Shown here one piece after another: positions 14,955 through 24,828 of a stretch of 37,972 nucleotides of DNA (positions are counted from its first letter, which is position 1; every line of letters starts with the position of its first letter). Position numbers and translations under genes: made by a program. This DNA comes from an uncultured Aquabacterium sp. (GTDB taxonomy: Bacteria; Pseudomonadota; Gammaproteobacteria; Burkholderiales; Burkholderiaceae_C), in assembly GCF_947366995.1 (NCBI RefSeq), contig NZ_CANBCC010000040.1:1-37972 (forward strand), read 5' to 3'. Below the pieces are notes generated by a model. That model saw nothing but the letters and a program-made list of their open reading frames with translations. It did no database searches and had not been told where the DNA came from.

Positions 14955-16685
14955 ATGGATTTTTCCGACACCTACGCGCGCCTCAAGGGCTACCTGATCC
15001 CCCGATGGAAGCAGCTGGCCACGGCGGTTGGCTTCTTCCTGCTGAGCTCGGCCATCGAGCCACTGGTGCCGGCCCTGTTCAAGAAGCTGATCGACTCAGG
15101 CTTCCAGGAAGGCCTGAAGTACCCGCTATGGATCGTGCCCATCGTCGTGATCGGGCTGTTCGTGGCGCGCGGCCTGTTCAACTTCGCCGGCACCTTCGTG
15201 ATGAACCACGCCACGTCGGCCATCGTGCTCGACCTGCGGCGTGACCTGATGAAGGCGCTGCTGCGCGCCGATGCCAAACTGTTCACGACCGTCAGCCCCG
15301 GCATCGCGGTCGCCAAGGTCATCAACGACCCGCAGCAAGCCTCGGGTGCGCTGGGTGGTTCCGTCATCTCCATCATCCGCGATGCGTCCACGCTGTTCTT
15401 CCTCGTAGGCTACCTGCTGTATCTGAACTTCCAGCTCACACTGCTTGCGTTCGTCACGATGCCGCTGCTGGGCTTCAGCGTGAAGCTGATCCGCAAGCGC
15501 CTGAATCGCGTCGGCGAGGCGCAGTACCTGGCCCAGCAAAAGCTCGTGTCCACGGTGGACGACAACGCCCGCGCCTGGCGCGTGGTGCGCACCTTCGACG
15601 CGGTCGACTTCGAGCTGGCCCGCTTCGAGCACGACGCCGTGCACCACCGCCGCATGATCATGAAGCAGGTGGCCACCAGCGCCCTGGTCACCCCCGTCAC
15701 CCAGGTGCTGGCCGCCGTCGGCGTGTCCATCATCCTCACGCTGGCCATCTGGCAGGCCAGCCAGGGGTCGTCCACGGTGGGCGAGTTCGTCTCATTCATC
15801 ACGGCGCTGCTGATGACGATCTCGCCGATGCGCCACCTGACGGACATCTACACCCCGATCAGCGGCGCCATGATCACGCTGCGTGGCGCGTTCGAGCTGA
15901 TCAACGCCCCCCCGGAACCCGACAACGGCACGCGCGAGCTGGCCACCTCGCGGGGCGACATCGCCTTCGAGAACGTGCGTCTGCAGTACGAAGGCGCCAG
16001 CGCGCCGGCCCTGGATGGGCTGAACCTGCAGATCCGCGGCGGCGAGACCATTGCGTTGGTCGGTTCGTCCGGCGCGGGCAAAAGCACCGTGGTGAGCGCC
16101 CTGCTGCGCTTCGCCCATCCCGACAGCGGCCGCATCACACTCGACGGCACCGACATCGAGGAACTCAAGCTCGCCAGCCTGCGTCGCCACTTCGCCGTGG
16201 TCTCGCAGGACATCGTGCTGTTCGATGGCTCGGTGGCCCAGAACGTCGCCTATGCCAGCCCGGACGGCGTCAACCGCGACAAGGTCGAGCGCTGCCTGCG
16301 TGCCGCCAACCTCTGGAACCACATCCAGACCCTGCCCGATGGGATGGATGCGCCCATCGGAACGAACGGGAGCAAGCTCTCGGGCGGCCAGCGCCAGCGC
16401 CTCGCCATCGCGCGTGCGCTGTACCGCGACGCAGCGATCTGGATCTTCGACGAAGCCACCTCCGCGCTGGATTCGGAATCCGAAGCAGTGGTGCAGCGCT
16501 CCATCGAAGACCTGCGCGGCAGCAAGACGCTCATCCTCATTGCCCACCGCCTGAGCACCATCCGCAACGCCGATCGCATCTACGTGATGGCCGACGGCCA
16601 GGTGGCTGAGCAGGGCAACCATGCCGAACTGATGGCGCAAGGCGGCATCTACGCCGGCATGGTGCGCATCCAGTCGGCCCACTGA
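14955..16685 (+). CDS. msbA: Lipid A export ATP-binding/permease protein MsbA
   Basis: This 576-residue half-transporter flips lipid A-core across the inner membrane as a homodimer. The N-terminal transmembrane domain (about 20-320, six helices) is followed by the ABC domain. That domain has Walker A GSSGAGKS (370-377), signature LSGGQ (475-479), Walker B with D499-E500, and H-loop H531 in IAHRLST. All catalytic residues are present and the length is normal. The ATG at 14955 is chosen because upstream in-frame sequence belongs to waaC. Linkage to waaC and GT9 genes supports the LPS role over a generic ABC exporter. A weak hairpin follows at 16706-16719, without a clear T run. Confidence 0.9.
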   Translation: MDFSDTYARLKGYLIPRWKQLATAVGFFLLSSAIEPLVPALFKKLIDSGFQEGLKYPLWIVPIVVIGLFVARGLFNFAGTFVMNHATSAIVLDLRRDLMKALLRADAKLFTTVSPGIAVAKVINDPQQASGALGGSVISIIRDASTLFFLVGYLLYLNFQLTLLAFVTMPLLGFSVKLIRKRLNRVGEAQYLAQQKLVSTVDDNARAWRVVRTFDAVDFELARFEHDAVHHRRMIMKQVATSALVTPVTQVLAAVGVSIILTLAIWQASQGSSTVGEFVSFITALLMTISPMRHLTDIYTPISGAMITLRGAFELINAPPEPDNGTRELATSRGDIAFENVRLQYEGASAPALDGLNLQIRGGETIALVGSSGAGKSTVVSALLRFAHPDSGRITLDGTDIEELKLASLRRHFAVVSQDIVLFDGSVAQNVAYASPDGVNRDKVERCLRAANLWNHIQTLPDGMDAPIGTNGSKLSGGQRQRLAIARALYRDAAIWIFDEATSALDSESEAVVQRSIEDLRGSKTLILIAHRLSTIRNADRIYVMADGQVAEQGNHAELMAQGGIYAGMVRIQSAH

Positions 16686-16853
16686 ACACGGATCCCCCGC
16701 CCGGACGCCCAGTTGGGCGGAAACGGGACGTTTTGCCCTGGCACTTCCACCGTTTACACCGGGTACCGATTGGGAGATCATTTGCTGTTCAAATAGATGG
16801 GGTGTGCGCCCGGCCCCGGGGCGCTGTCCGTCTGTTTCCGAAGCCCGACGACC

Positions 16854-18578
16854 ATGGCCGATTCCCTTCTCGCTGATGCCCCTGGCTCGCTGTCCGGCGT
16901 AGCCCGCGTGCTCGTCAATGCAGGCAAGCTGGATGCGCGCGCGGCCGAGACCCTCACGCGTACCGCCAAGGAGCAGAAGCGCAGTTTCGTCAGCACGCTG
17001 GTCCAGAGTGGCGTGATCGAACCCGGTGAACTCGCCCACACGCTGTCGAAGGCGCTGGCCGTGCCGGTGATGGACCTGGCCGCGCTCGACGTCGAGCGCC
17101 TGCCCAAGGGCGTCATCGACAAGAAGCTCTCGGCCCAGTACCAGGTGCTGGTGCTCTCCAAGCGGGGCAACCGCCTGTTCGTGGCCGGCGCCGACCCGAC
17201 CGACCAGGAAGCGATCGAGCGCATCAAGTTCGCCACGCAGCTTACGCCCGAATGGGTCATCGTCGAGCAGGACAAGCTCGCGAAGCTGCTCGACGGCCTC
17301 ACGGCCAGCGCAGAAGAGCAGCTCTCGGCGCTGGCCTCCAGCGATTTCGAGTTCGACGTCACCGAAGACGTGGGCAGCCCCCAGCCGGAGACGAGCGACG
17401 TCACGTCCGAGGTGGAAGACGCCCCGGTGGTGCGCTTCCTTCAGAAGATGCTGATCGACGCGATCAACGCGCGCGCCTCCGACCTGCACTTCGAGCCCTA
17501 CGAATACAACTACCGCGTCCGTTTCCGTGTCGACGGCGAGCTGCGTGAAGTCACACAGCCGCCGGTCGCAATCAAGGACAAGCTGGCCTCGCGCATCAAG
17601 GTCATCTCCAAGCTGGACATCGCCGAGAAGCGCGTGCCGCAGGACGGCCGCATGAAGCTGAAGTTCGGCTCGAAGGCCATCGACTTCCGCGTCAGCACCC
17701 TGCCCACGCTGTTCGGCGAGAAGATCGTGATCCGTATCCTCGACCCGTCCAGCGCCAAGCTGGGCATCGAGGCCCTGGGTTACGAGGCCATCGAGAAAGA
17801 GCGCCTGCTCAACGCCATCAAGCGCCCGTACGGGATGGTGCTGGTCACCGGCCCGACCGGTTCCGGCAAGACGGTGTCGCTCTACACCTGTCTGAACATC
17901 CTGAACCAGCCGGGCGTGAACATCTCGACGGTCGAAGACCCGGCGGAAATCAACCTGCCCGGCATCAACCAGGTCAACGTCAACGACAAGGCCGGCCTCA
18001 CCTTCTCGGCCGCGCTGAAGGCCTTCCTGCGCCAGGATCCTGACGTGATCATGGTGGGTGAAATCCGTGACCTGGAGACCGCCGACATCGCCATCAAGGC
18101 CGCCCAGACCGGTCACATGGTGATGTCGACCCTGCACACGAACGACGCGCCCACCACGCTGACGCGGTTGATGAACATGGGCGTGCCGCCCTTCAACATC
18201 GCTTCCAGCGTGATCCTGATCACCGCGCAGCGACTGGCGCGCCGGCTGTGCGACAACTGCAAGGCCCCGGCCGACATCCCGCGCCAGGCCCTGCTCGACG
18301 CCGGATTCAGGCAAGAAGACCTCGACGGCACCTTGACACCGTATCGCGCAGTGGGTTGCTCAGCTTGCAACAACGGTTACAAAGGGCGCGTGGGCATTTA
18401 CCAAGTCATGCCCATCAGTGAGGAAATACAACGCATCATCCTGAATCAAGGTACTGCGATGGACATCGCCAAGCAGGCCAAGCGGGAAGGCGTGCGAGAC
18501 TTGCGCGAATCGGGCCTGGTCAAGGTCAAGGCTGGCCTCACCTCACTGGAAGAGGTGATTTCGGTGACCAATGAATAA
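16854..18578 (+). CDS. pilB: Type IV pilus assembly ATPase PilB
   Basis: This 574-residue hexameric ATPase powers pilus extension at the inner membrane. An N-terminal N1/MshEN-type domain (about 15-150) is followed by the GspE/PilB core with Walker A GPTGSGKT (333-340), the Asp-box segment STVEDP, Walker B DPDVIMVGEIRD (395-406) and the His box LHTNDA. The zinc-binding tetracysteine is C466, C469, C502 and C505. The ATG at 16854 begins MADSLLADAPG and suits family length. It opens the pilB-pilC-pilD order standard in Burkholderiales. The 168-bp upstream gap separates it from msbA and should hold its promoter, which I cannot place with confidence. Confidence 0.95.
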   Translation: MADSLLADAPGSLSGVARVLVNAGKLDARAAETLTRTAKEQKRSFVSTLVQSGVIEPGELAHTLSKALAVPVMDLAALDVERLPKGVIDKKLSAQYQVLVLSKRGNRLFVAGADPTDQEAIERIKFATQLTPEWVIVEQDKLAKLLDGLTASAEEQLSALASSDFEFDVTEDVGSPQPETSDVTSEVEDAPVVRFLQKMLIDAINARASDLHFEPYEYNYRVRFRVDGELREVTQPPVAIKDKLASRIKVISKLDIAEKRVPQDGRMKLKFGSKAIDFRVSTLPTLFGEKIVIRILDPSSAKLGIEALGYEAIEKERLLNAIKRPYGMVLVTGPTGSGKTVSLYTCLNILNQPGVNISTVEDPAEINLPGINQVNVNDKAGLTFSAALKAFLRQDPDVIMVGEIRDLETADIAIKAAQTGHMVMSTLHTNDAPTTLTRLMNMGVPPFNIASSVILITAQRLARRLCDNCKAPADIPRQALLDAGFRQEDLDGTLTPYRAVGCSACNNGYKGRVGIYQVMPISEEIQRIILNQGTAMDIAKQAKREGVRDLRESGLVKVKAGLTSLEEVISVTNE

Positions 18579-18615
18579 GCAGCAGTGACGCTCGCGCGTC
18601 TTGGAGTTCCGATAC

Positions 18616-19839
18616 ATGGCCACGGCAGCAGCCAAGAAATCCGCCCCTCAGGAATACGTCTTCGAGTGGGAAGGCAAGGACCGCAACGGCAAGGTGGTCC
18701 GCGGTGAGATGCGCGCCGGCGGCGAAGCGATGGTGGGGGCCAGCCTGCGCCGTCAGGGCATTCTGGTCAACAAGGTCAAGCGGCGCCGCATGAGCGGTGG
18801 TTCGTCCATCAAGCCGAAAGACATCGCCATCTTCACCCGCCAGCTGGCCACCATGATGCGCGCCGGCGTGCCGCTGCTGCAGTCCTTCGACATCGTCGCC
18901 CGCGGCAGCACCAACCCCCGGGTCACCAAGTTGCTCAACGACATCCGCTCGGATGTCGAGACCGGCACCAGCCTGTCGATGGCCTTCCGCAAGCACCCGC
19001 TGCACTTCGACCACCTGTACTGCAACCTGGTCGAGGCCGGTGAAGCCGCCGGTATCCTCGAAACCCTGCTCGATCGCCTGGCCACATACCAGGAAAAGAC
19101 GATCGCCATCAAGCAGAAGATCAAATCGGCGCTGACCTACCCCACCGCCGTGCTGGTGGTGGCCTTCATCGTGGTCGCGGTGATCATGATCTTCGTGATC
19201 CCGGCGTTCAAGGAGGTCTTCACGTCCTTCGGTGCCGACCTGCCGGCGCCCACGCTGTTCGTGATGGGCATGTCCGAGGTCTTCGTGAGCTACTGGTGGG
19301 CCATCTTCGGCTCCATCGGCGGCGGGGTGTATTTCTTCCTGCAGTCCTGGAAGCGCTCCGAGGCCATGCAGAAGAAGATGGATCGCCTGTTGCTGAAGGC
19401 CCCGGTGTTCGGTGACCTGATGTTCAAGTCGGCCGTGGCCCGCTGGACGCGCACGCTGTCGACCATGTTCGCTGCCGGCGTGCCGCTGGTGGAAGCGCTC
19501 GATTCGGTAGGCGGCGCCTCCGGCAACGCGGTGTTTGCCGAAGCCACAGAGCAGATCCAGAAGGACGTCTCCACAGGTACCGGCCTGACCAACGCGATGC
19601 AGACCACGGGCCTGTTCCCGGTGATGGTGCTGCAGATGGCTTCCATCGGCGAAGAATCGGGCTCGCTCGACCAGATGCTGGGCAAGGCAGCCGACTTCTA
19701 TGAGGAAGAAGTGGACGAGGCCGTGAAGGCGCTGTCCAGCCTGATGGAGCCCTTCATCATCGTGTTCCTGGGCACGGTGATTGGCGGCATCGTTGTGTCG
19801 ATGTACCTGCCGATCTTCAAGCTGGGTCAGGTGGTGTAA
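18616..19839 (+). CDS. pilC: Type IV pilus inner-membrane platform protein PilC
   Basis: This 407-residue polytopic platform protein couples PilB to pilus assembly. It contains two T2SSF domains: one around IFTRQLATMMRAGVPLLQS and a second around WTRTLSTMFAAGVPLVEAL. Three hydrophobic segments are visible, two mid-protein and one near the C-terminus (FIIVFLGTVIGGIVVSMYL). The ATG at 18616 is preferred over a TTG at 18601 because TGGAG at 18602-18606 is a well-spaced ribosome binding site for it. It lies 37 bp after pilB and 7 bp before pilD. Confidence 0.95.
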   Translation: MATAAAKKSAPQEYVFEWEGKDRNGKVVRGEMRAGGEAMVGASLRRQGILVNKVKRRRMSGGSSIKPKDIAIFTRQLATMMRAGVPLLQSFDIVARGSTNPRVTKLLNDIRSDVETGTSLSMAFRKHPLHFDHLYCNLVEAGEAAGILETLLDRLATYQEKTIAIKQKIKSALTYPTAVLVVAFIVVAVIMIFVIPAFKEVFTSFGADLPAPTLFVMGMSEVFVSYWWAIFGSIGGGVYFFLQSWKRSEAMQKKMDRLLLKAPVFGDLMFKSAVARWTRTLSTMFAAGVPLVEALDSVGGASGNAVFAEATEQIQKDVSTGTGLTNAMQTTGLFPVMVLQMASIGEESGSLDQMLGKAADFYEEEVDEAVKALSSLMEPFIIVFLGTVIGGIVVSMYLPIFKLGQVV

Positions 19840-19846
19840 TCGCCGG

Positions 19847-20722
19847 ATGCTGTCTGATCTTGCCTTTCTGAACCCGGTCCTCGCGCAGCTGCTCACCCCC
19901 TGGGGCCTGGCCCTGGTGGGTTTGTGCGTGGGCAGCTTCCTCAACGTGGTGGTGCACCGCCTGCCCAAGATGATGGAGGCTCAATGGCGCATTGACGCCA
20001 GCGCGATGCTGGAGATCACCGCGCCCGCCACCGAGGGCCCCACGCTGTCGCTGTCGAAGCCCGCTTCGCGCTGCCCGTCCTGCGGCCACCAGATCCGCTG
20101 GTATGAAAACATCCCGCTGGTGAGCTGGCTGGCCCTGCGCGGCAAGTGCTCGGCTTGTGGCACACGCATCAGCGTTCGCTACCCCCTGGTCGAACTGGCC
20201 ACGGGCGCATTGTTCTACGCCAGCGGCGAGCTGGTGGCGTACCAGCCCACCGCGCTGCTGTGGTGCGGCTTCATGGCGATGCTGCTGGCTGCCGCGCTGA
20301 TCGACTGGGACACCACCCTGCTGCCCGACAGCCTCACGCAGCCCCTGACCTGGGCGGGCCTGATCGTCGCGGCCCTCGGTTGGAACCTGCCCCTGACCGA
20401 TGCGCTGTGGGGCGCCGTGGCAGGCTATCTTTCGCTGTGGAGCGTGTACTGGCTGTTCAAGCTGGCTACGGGCAAGGAAGGCATGGGCCAGGGCGACTTC
20501 AAGCTGCTGGCCGCCCTCGGGGCCTGGCTGGGCGCGCCCATGATCCTGCCCATCATCCTCGGCTCGTCCGTGCTGGGCGCCGTGGTCGGCATCGGCATGA
20601 AGGTGTCGGGCAGGTTGCGCGAAGGCGTGTACGTGCCCTACGGCCCCTTCCTGGCGGGCGCGGGCCTGGTGGTGGCACTGGCCGGACACGACACGGTGCT
20701 CGGCTGGCTGGGATGGGCGTGA
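19847..20722 (+). CDS. pilD: Prepilin peptidase / N-methyltransferase PilD
   Basis: This 291-residue inner-membrane bifunctional enzyme cleaves the prepilin leader and N-methylates the new N-terminus. The cytoplasmic zinc-binding cysteines are C76-x2-C79 and C101-x2-C104. The catalytic aspartates lie in [11 protein letters not shown] (151-161) and GMGQGDFK (212-219, D217). Several transmembrane helices follow the usual layout. The start at 19847 follows the pilC stop by 7 bp. Its stop overlaps the coaE start (20713), an arrangement conserved in betaproteobacteria. Confidence 0.95.
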   Translation: MLSDLAFLNPVLAQLLTPWGLALVGLCVGSFLNVVVHRLPKMMEAQWRIDASAMLEITAPATEGPTLSLSKPASRCPSCGHQIRWYENIPLVSWLALRGKCSACGTRISVRYPLVELATGALFYASGELVAYQPTALLWCGFMAMLLAAALIDWDTTLLPDSLTQPLTWAGLIVAALGWNLPLTDALWGAVAGYLSLWSVYWLFKLATGKEGMGQGDFKLLAALGAWLGAPMILPIILGSSVLGAVVGIGMKVSGRLREGVYVPYGPFLAGAGLVVALAGHDTVLGWLGWA

Positions 20723-21342
20723 CGCCCGTGCCGCTGACCATCGGCCTCACCGGTGGCATCGGCAGCGGCAAGTCCACCGTGGGCCAGATGCTGGTGGAGC
20801 TCGGTGCTCACCTGGTCGACACCGACGCCATTGCCCGCACGCTGACCTTGCCCGGGGGCGCCGCAATCCCTGAGATTGAACGGCACTTCGGCCCGGAGTT
20901 GATCGACGCGCAGGGGGCCATGCACCGCGATCGCATGCGCGAATTGGCTTTCACCGACCCGCTGGCGATGAAGCGCCTGGAGGGCATCCTCCACCCGCTG
21001 ATCGGGCAGCATGCCGACGCCCATGCCCGCCTTGCCCTACCCGGTCAAACTGTGGTGTTCGACGTGCCGCTGCTGGCGGAGTCAGGCCGCCGCTGGAAAG
21101 AGCGCGTCGACCGGGTGCTGGTGATCGACGCCTCGCCCGAAACGCAGATCGCCCGCGTGATGGTGCGCAATGGCTGGCCTCGCGAGGCCGTCGAGAAGGT
21201 GCTGGCCCGGCAGGCCGACCGCGCGACGCGCCTGGCCCTGGCCGACCACGTCATCGTCAACGACGGACAGACCCTGCCGGAACTGCGGGCCGAGGTCGAG
21301 AAGCTCTGGCGCTTGTGGAACAATCGCACGGATGGCCGGTGA
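20713..21342 (+). CDS. coaE: Dephospho-CoA kinase
   Basis: This 209-residue P-loop kinase catalyses the last step of coenzyme A synthesis, phosphorylating the 3'-hydroxyl of dephospho-CoA. It opens with [12 protein letters not shown] (11-22, Walker A). [20 protein letters not shown] and the lid [19 protein letters not shown] are characteristic. Its ATG lies inside the end of pilD with a 10-bp overlap, so it is translationally coupled. Longer upstream frames are shadows of pilD. The length is normal. Confidence 0.95.
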   Translation: MGVTPVPLTIGLTGGIGSGKSTVGQMLVELGAHLVDTDAIARTLTLPGGAAIPEIERHFGPELIDAQGAMHRDRMRELAFTDPLAMKRLEGILHPLIGQHADAHARLALPGQTVVFDVPLLAESGRRWKERVDRVLVIDASPETQIARVMVRNGWPREAVEKVLARQADRATRLALADHVIVNDGQTLPELRAEVEKLWRLWNNRTDGR

Positions 21343-21360
21343 ACAGCTGCAGGTGGCACG

Positions 21361-22119
21361 TTGATCCTTTACGAATACCCTTTCGGTGAGAGCATCCGCA
21401 CCATGCTGCGGCTCGAGCACCTGTTCGACCGGCTGGGCGTGCTGATGTGGCGGGAAGACCCGATCGACCACCACTTCGCGCTGTCCACGATCTTCGAGAT
21501 CATGGACGTGGCCTCACGCGCCGACCTGAAGAGCGACGTGCTGCGCGACCTGGAGCGGTATCGGGCCCAGTTCATGTCCTACAAGGGCAATCCGGCCATC
21601 CAGGAAACCGTGCTCGATGAGGTGCTGTCCCGCATCGAGCGCGCCCACTCGGGCCTCAACCAACTGCAAGGCAAGGCCGGGCAGGCCCTGGCGGCCAACG
21701 ACTGGCTGATGAGCGTGCGCAGCCGCATCAGCATTCCCGGCGGCACCTGCGAGTTCGACCTGCCGGCCTACTATGCGTGGCAGCATGAGCCCGCCTCGAA
21801 GCGCCAGAGCGATCTGCAGCAGTGGATTGCCACGCTGACCCCGCTGGCCGATGCGTTGAAGGTGATGCTGGGCCTGCTGCGCGACGGCGGGCACCCCCAC
21901 ATGGTCGCCGCCCCCTGTGGTCAGTTCCAGCAGCAGCTGAAGGACAACCGCACCTACCACCTGCTGCGCCTGCGCATCGACCCGAGCCTCGGTCTGGTGC
22001 CCGAAATCAGCGCCAACCGGCTGATGGTGTCCATCCGCCTGATGCGTCCCGACCGGGACGGCAAGCTGCGTGTGGCCGCGGACACGGACGCCGGCTTCGA
22101 GCTGACGCTCTGTGCCTGA
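21361..22119 (+). CDS. zapD: Cell division protein ZapD (FtsZ-associated)
   Basis: This 252-residue DUF1342 protein cross-links FtsZ protofilaments at the Z-ring. LYEYPFGESIRTMLRLEHLF and the C-terminal half with RTYHLLRLRIDP and PEISANRLMVSIRLM match the family. The start appears to be TTG at 21361, with AGGTGG 5 nt upstream (21350-21355). No in-frame ATG upstream gives a better start. It lies between coaE and yacG, the conserved proteobacterial order. Confidence 0.92.
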   Translation: MILYEYPFGESIRTMLRLEHLFDRLGVLMWREDPIDHHFALSTIFEIMDVASRADLKSDVLRDLERYRAQFMSYKGNPAIQETVLDEVLSRIERAHSGLNQLQGKAGQALAANDWLMSVRSRISIPGGTCEFDLPAYYAWQHEPASKRQSDLQQWIATLTPLADALKVMLGLLRDGGHPHMVAAPCGQFQQQLKDNRTYHLLRLRIDPSLGLVPEISANRLMVSIRLMRPDRDGKLRVAADTDAGFELTLCA

Positions 22120-22144
22120 GCCCCTTGCTCTGGAGCCCCTCACC

Positions 22145-22363
22145 ATGAGCCAGACCGAATCCCCCCGCAAGCCGCTGGAAGTGCGTTGCCCCTCGTGCGG
22201 CGAAATGCATCTCTACAGCACCGACAACCCGTATCGCCCATTCTGCAGCAAGGGCTGCAAGGCCATCGACCTCGGGGCGTGGGCCAGCGAGGAATACCGC
22301 TTCGAAGCCAAACCCAGCCGCGACGAACTGCTGGAAGACCTGACCGACGACCCCGGTCACTGA
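22145..22363 (+). CDS. yacG: DNA gyrase inhibitor YacG (zinc-binding)
   Basis: This 72-residue protein has a zinc ribbon C15-x2-C18-x15-C34-x3-C38, followed by IDLGAWASEEYR, the YacG signature. In E. coli YacG binds GyrB and inhibits gyrase. The ATG at 22145 is chosen over a GTG at 22112. It ends the plus-strand block, and its 3' end overlaps the 3' end of the convergent helicase gene by 7 bp. Confidence 0.93.
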   Translation: MSQTESPRKPLEVRCPSCGEMHLYSTDNPYRPFCSKGCKAIDLGAWASEEYRFEAKPSRDELLEDLTDDPGH

Positions 22364-24828
22364 GCGGGCGCGCCCATGGCCTTCAGCGCCCGGGCGACGC
22401 GGTCGGAAAGTTTCTCGGTACTCAGGCGCTCCCGCAGGCGCTCCACCATCAGCGGCAGGCTGAAGGGGCTGGGGCTTTTCAGGTCGACCAGGTCGATGCG
22501 GCGCTGCTGGAGCGCCGTCAGCACCTCGCGCAGCCGGGCCACATCCAGCTCCTGGGAGAGCACCTCCTGCTGTGCCTGGGTCAGCAGCCGGTTGCCGGCA
22601 TCGTACTGACGGAAAACCTCGTAGAACAGGCTGCTGGAGGCCTGCAGTTGCTTGTTGCTCTTCGGCGCGCCCGGGTAGCCGGTGAACACCAGACCCGCCA
22701 CCCGCGCAATCTCGCGAAACCGGCGCCGTGCCAGTTCGGCCGCATTCAGGCTTTCCAGAATGTCCTCCAGCAGGTGATCTGGTGAGAGTACCGTGCGCAA
22801 CACGGCCTCGTTCACCGGCACCGGCTCGGCACTCAGCAACTCCAGACCGTAATCGTTCACCGCGAGGCTGAAGGTGTTGGGTTGCTGGCGTGCCAGCCGC
22901 CATGCCAGCACCGCGCTCAGGCCCTGATGGGCCAGCCGCCCGGCGAACGGGTACAACCACAGATGGTGCCCCTCGCGAGAGCGGTGCCGCTCGACCAGCA
23001 GGCGATCACGCCGGGGCAGGTGCGAGATCCGGGCTTGCGCCTCCAGCATGTCACGCGCTGCCTGCATCTCCGGCTCATGCCAGGCGCGGCCCTCGGCTGC
23101 CTCATCCAGCAGGTCCATCACCGCACGGGCCATTTCACTCGACAACGGCATGCGCCCGCCTTCCCAGCGCGGCACGATGCGCTTGCGTCCCTCGGCACGT
23201 CGCACGTAGGCGGTCATGTCCTGCACACGCACGAATTCCAGGGTGCGGCCGGCGAACACGAAGCAGTCGCCCTTGTTCAGGCGCGCGATGAAGCCCTCTT
23301 CCACCGAGCCGAGCTTCGGGCCGTTGAGGTAGCGCACCGCCATCGAGGCATCCGACACGATGGTGCCGACCTGCAGCCGATGGCGTCGGGCCACCAGCCG
23401 GCCAGGCTGCGTGTGCTCGGCCACACGCCACACGCCGGCGTCATCGGGCGCGATGCGGTGGTACTCGGGATAGGCTTGCAGGCTGTCACCGCCGCGCGCT
23501 GCAAAGTCGAGGCACCAGTCGAAGGCCTCACGAGTCAGGTTGCGGTAGCTGTGCGCGCAGCGCACCTCGGCGAACAGCGCATCGGGCGTGAAGCCGCCAC
23601 CCAGTGCGACGGTGACGAGATGCTGAACCAGTACGTCCAGTGGTTGATGGGGCGAGGGCCGCGCCTCCACCTGCCCGGCGAGCGCGGCACGCCGGGCCGC
23701 GGCCGCCTCGACCAGCTCGAGCGTGTGGGTCGGCACCAGCGACACACGGCTGGTTCGCCCCGGAGCGTGGCCGCTACGCCCGGCGCGCTGCAACAGGCGC
23801 GCGACGCCCTTGGGCGAGCCGACCTGGATCACGCGGTCGACCGGCAGGAAGTCCACGCCCAAATCCAGCGACGAAGTTGCCACCACAGCCTTCAGCTGGC
23901 CGGACTTCAATCCCGCCTCCACCCAGGCCCGCACTTCTGCATCGAGCGAGCCATGGTGCAAGGCAACCAACCCGGCCCAGTCTGGTCGGGCCTCAAGCAG
24001 CAGCTGATACCAGATTTCGGCCTGTGAACGGGTGTTGGTGAAGATCAATGTGGAGCCCGGGCCTTCCAGTTCGGCCACCAACTGGGGCACCATGGGCGCA
24101 CCCAGCCGCCCGGCCCATGACAAGCGGGTGGCCTGCTTGGGAAGCAGGGTGTCGATCACCAGGGCCTTGTCGACGTGCCCCTGAACAAGCACAGGCTCAC
24201 TCATTGAGCCAGCCTCGCGCACCGACGGCACCAACGCAGACAGCGCCTCGGCCTGGTTGCCCAGCGTCGCGCTCAAGCCCCACACCAGCAACGCCGGGCG
24301 CCACGTTGCCAAGCGTGCCAGCGCCAACTGCACTTGCACGCCGCGCTTGTTGCCCAGCAACTCGTGCCACTCGTCCACGATCACCGTGTCGAGCTTCGCG
24401 AACAAGGTCGCGGCATCGGCCCGCGCCAGCATCAGGCTCAGCGACTCGGGGGTGGTCACCAGGGCCTGCGGCCACGCGCGCTCCTGGCGGGCGCGCTCGG
24501 ACGAGGGCGTGTCGCCGGTCCGCAGACTGGCTCGCCAGCCGGGAAGGACCTCCGGCAGCGGCGCCTGGAGAGACAGCAGCGTGTCGGCCGCCAGCGCGCG
24601 CATGGGCGTGATCCAGAGCGCACGCAAACCCGACGACAAGCGCCCTGCTGCTTCGTCGTGGGCCTGCGCCCGCCGCAGCACGCCACCCCACGCAGCGAGC
24701 GTCTTGCCGGCCCCGGTGCTGGCATGCAGCAGCCCCGAACGCCCTTCGAGCATGGCTTGCCACACCGTCTGCTGGAACGGAAACGGTGTGAACCCGCGCT
24801 GGGTGAACCAGGCGGCCAGACGGTTCAT
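22357..24828 (-). CDS. Ligase-associated DNA damage response DEXH-box helicase (Lhr-like)
   Basis: This 823-residue superfamily 2 helicase has Walker A STGAGKT (37-43), DEXH box DEWH in VIVDEWHELLGNKRG (150-164), motif III SATLGN, motifs IV to VI with TLIFTNTRSQAEIW, TSSLDLGVDFLPVD and RLLQRAGRSGH, then the long C-terminal Lhr-type region. VDEWHELLGNKRG is distinctive for the subgroup normally encoded with an ATP-dependent DNA ligase, an exonuclease-like protein and a phosphoesterase. None of those partners is adjacent here. Instead its ATG overlaps the stop of the yjbG-yjbH fusion gene (ATGA at 24825-24828), so it looks translationally coupled to an exopolysaccharide gene. Confidence 0.9.
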   Translation of the reverse strand: MNRLAAWFTQRGFTPFPFQQTVWQAMLEGRSGLLHASTGAGKTLAAWGGVLRRAQAHDEAAGRLSSGLRALWITPMRALAADTLLSLQAPLPEVLPGWRASLRTGDTPSSERARQERAWPQALVTTPESLSLMLARADAATLFAKLDTVIVDEWHELLGNKRGVQVQLALARLATWRPALLVWGLSATLGNQAEALSALVPSVREAGSMSEPVLVQGHVDKALVIDTLLPKQATRLSWAGRLGAPMVPQLVAELEGPGSTLIFTNTRSQAEIWYQLLLEARPDWAGLVALHHGSLDAEVRAWVEAGLKSGQLKAVVATSSLDLGVDFLPVDRVIQVGSPKGVARLLQRAGRSGHAPGRTSRVSLVPTHTLELVEAAAARRAALAGQVEARPSPHQPLDVLVQHLVTVALGGGFTPDALFAEVRCAHSYRNLTREAFDWCLDFAARGGDSLQAYPEYHRIAPDDAGVWRVAEHTQPGRLVARRHRLQVGTIVSDASMAVRYLNGPKLGSVEEGFIARLNKGDCFVFAGRTLEFVRVQDMTAYVRRAEGRKRIVPRWEGGRMPLSSEMARAVMDLLDEAAEGRAWHEPEMQAARDMLEAQARISHLPRRDRLLVERHRSREGHHLWLYPFAGRLAHQGLSAVLAWRLARQQPNTFSLAVNDYGLELLSAEPVPVNEAVLRTVLSPDHLLEDILESLNAAELARRRFREIARVAGLVFTGYPGAPKSNKQLQASSSLFYEVFRQYDAGNRLLTQAQQEVLSQELDVARLREVLTALQQRRIDLVDLKSPSPFSLPLMVERLRERLSTEKLSDRVARALKAMGAPAQ

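Noticed and set aside
16706-16719. CGCCC-AGTT-GGGCG hairpin after msbA
   Set aside because: Only a 5-bp stem with no immediate T run; too weak to call a terminator.
16739-16754. Sigma-54-like TGGCAC box upstream of pilB
   Set aside because: The -24 box matches but the -12 box lacks the required GC at correct spacing, and pilB is not usually sigma-54 dependent.
15792-18314. 840-codon minus-strand open frame
   Set aside because: Shadow of msbA and pilB in high-G+C sequence; composition-driven and rich in Gly, Val, Arg and His without motifs.
18538-19968. 476-codon minus-strand open frame
   Set aside because: Antisense shadow of pilC, which has complete T2SSF motifs on the plus strand.
22007-22960. 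317-codon minus-strand open frame across yacG and the helicase 3' end
   Set aside because: Out-of-frame shadow; the translation is low-complexity and conflicts with both real genes.
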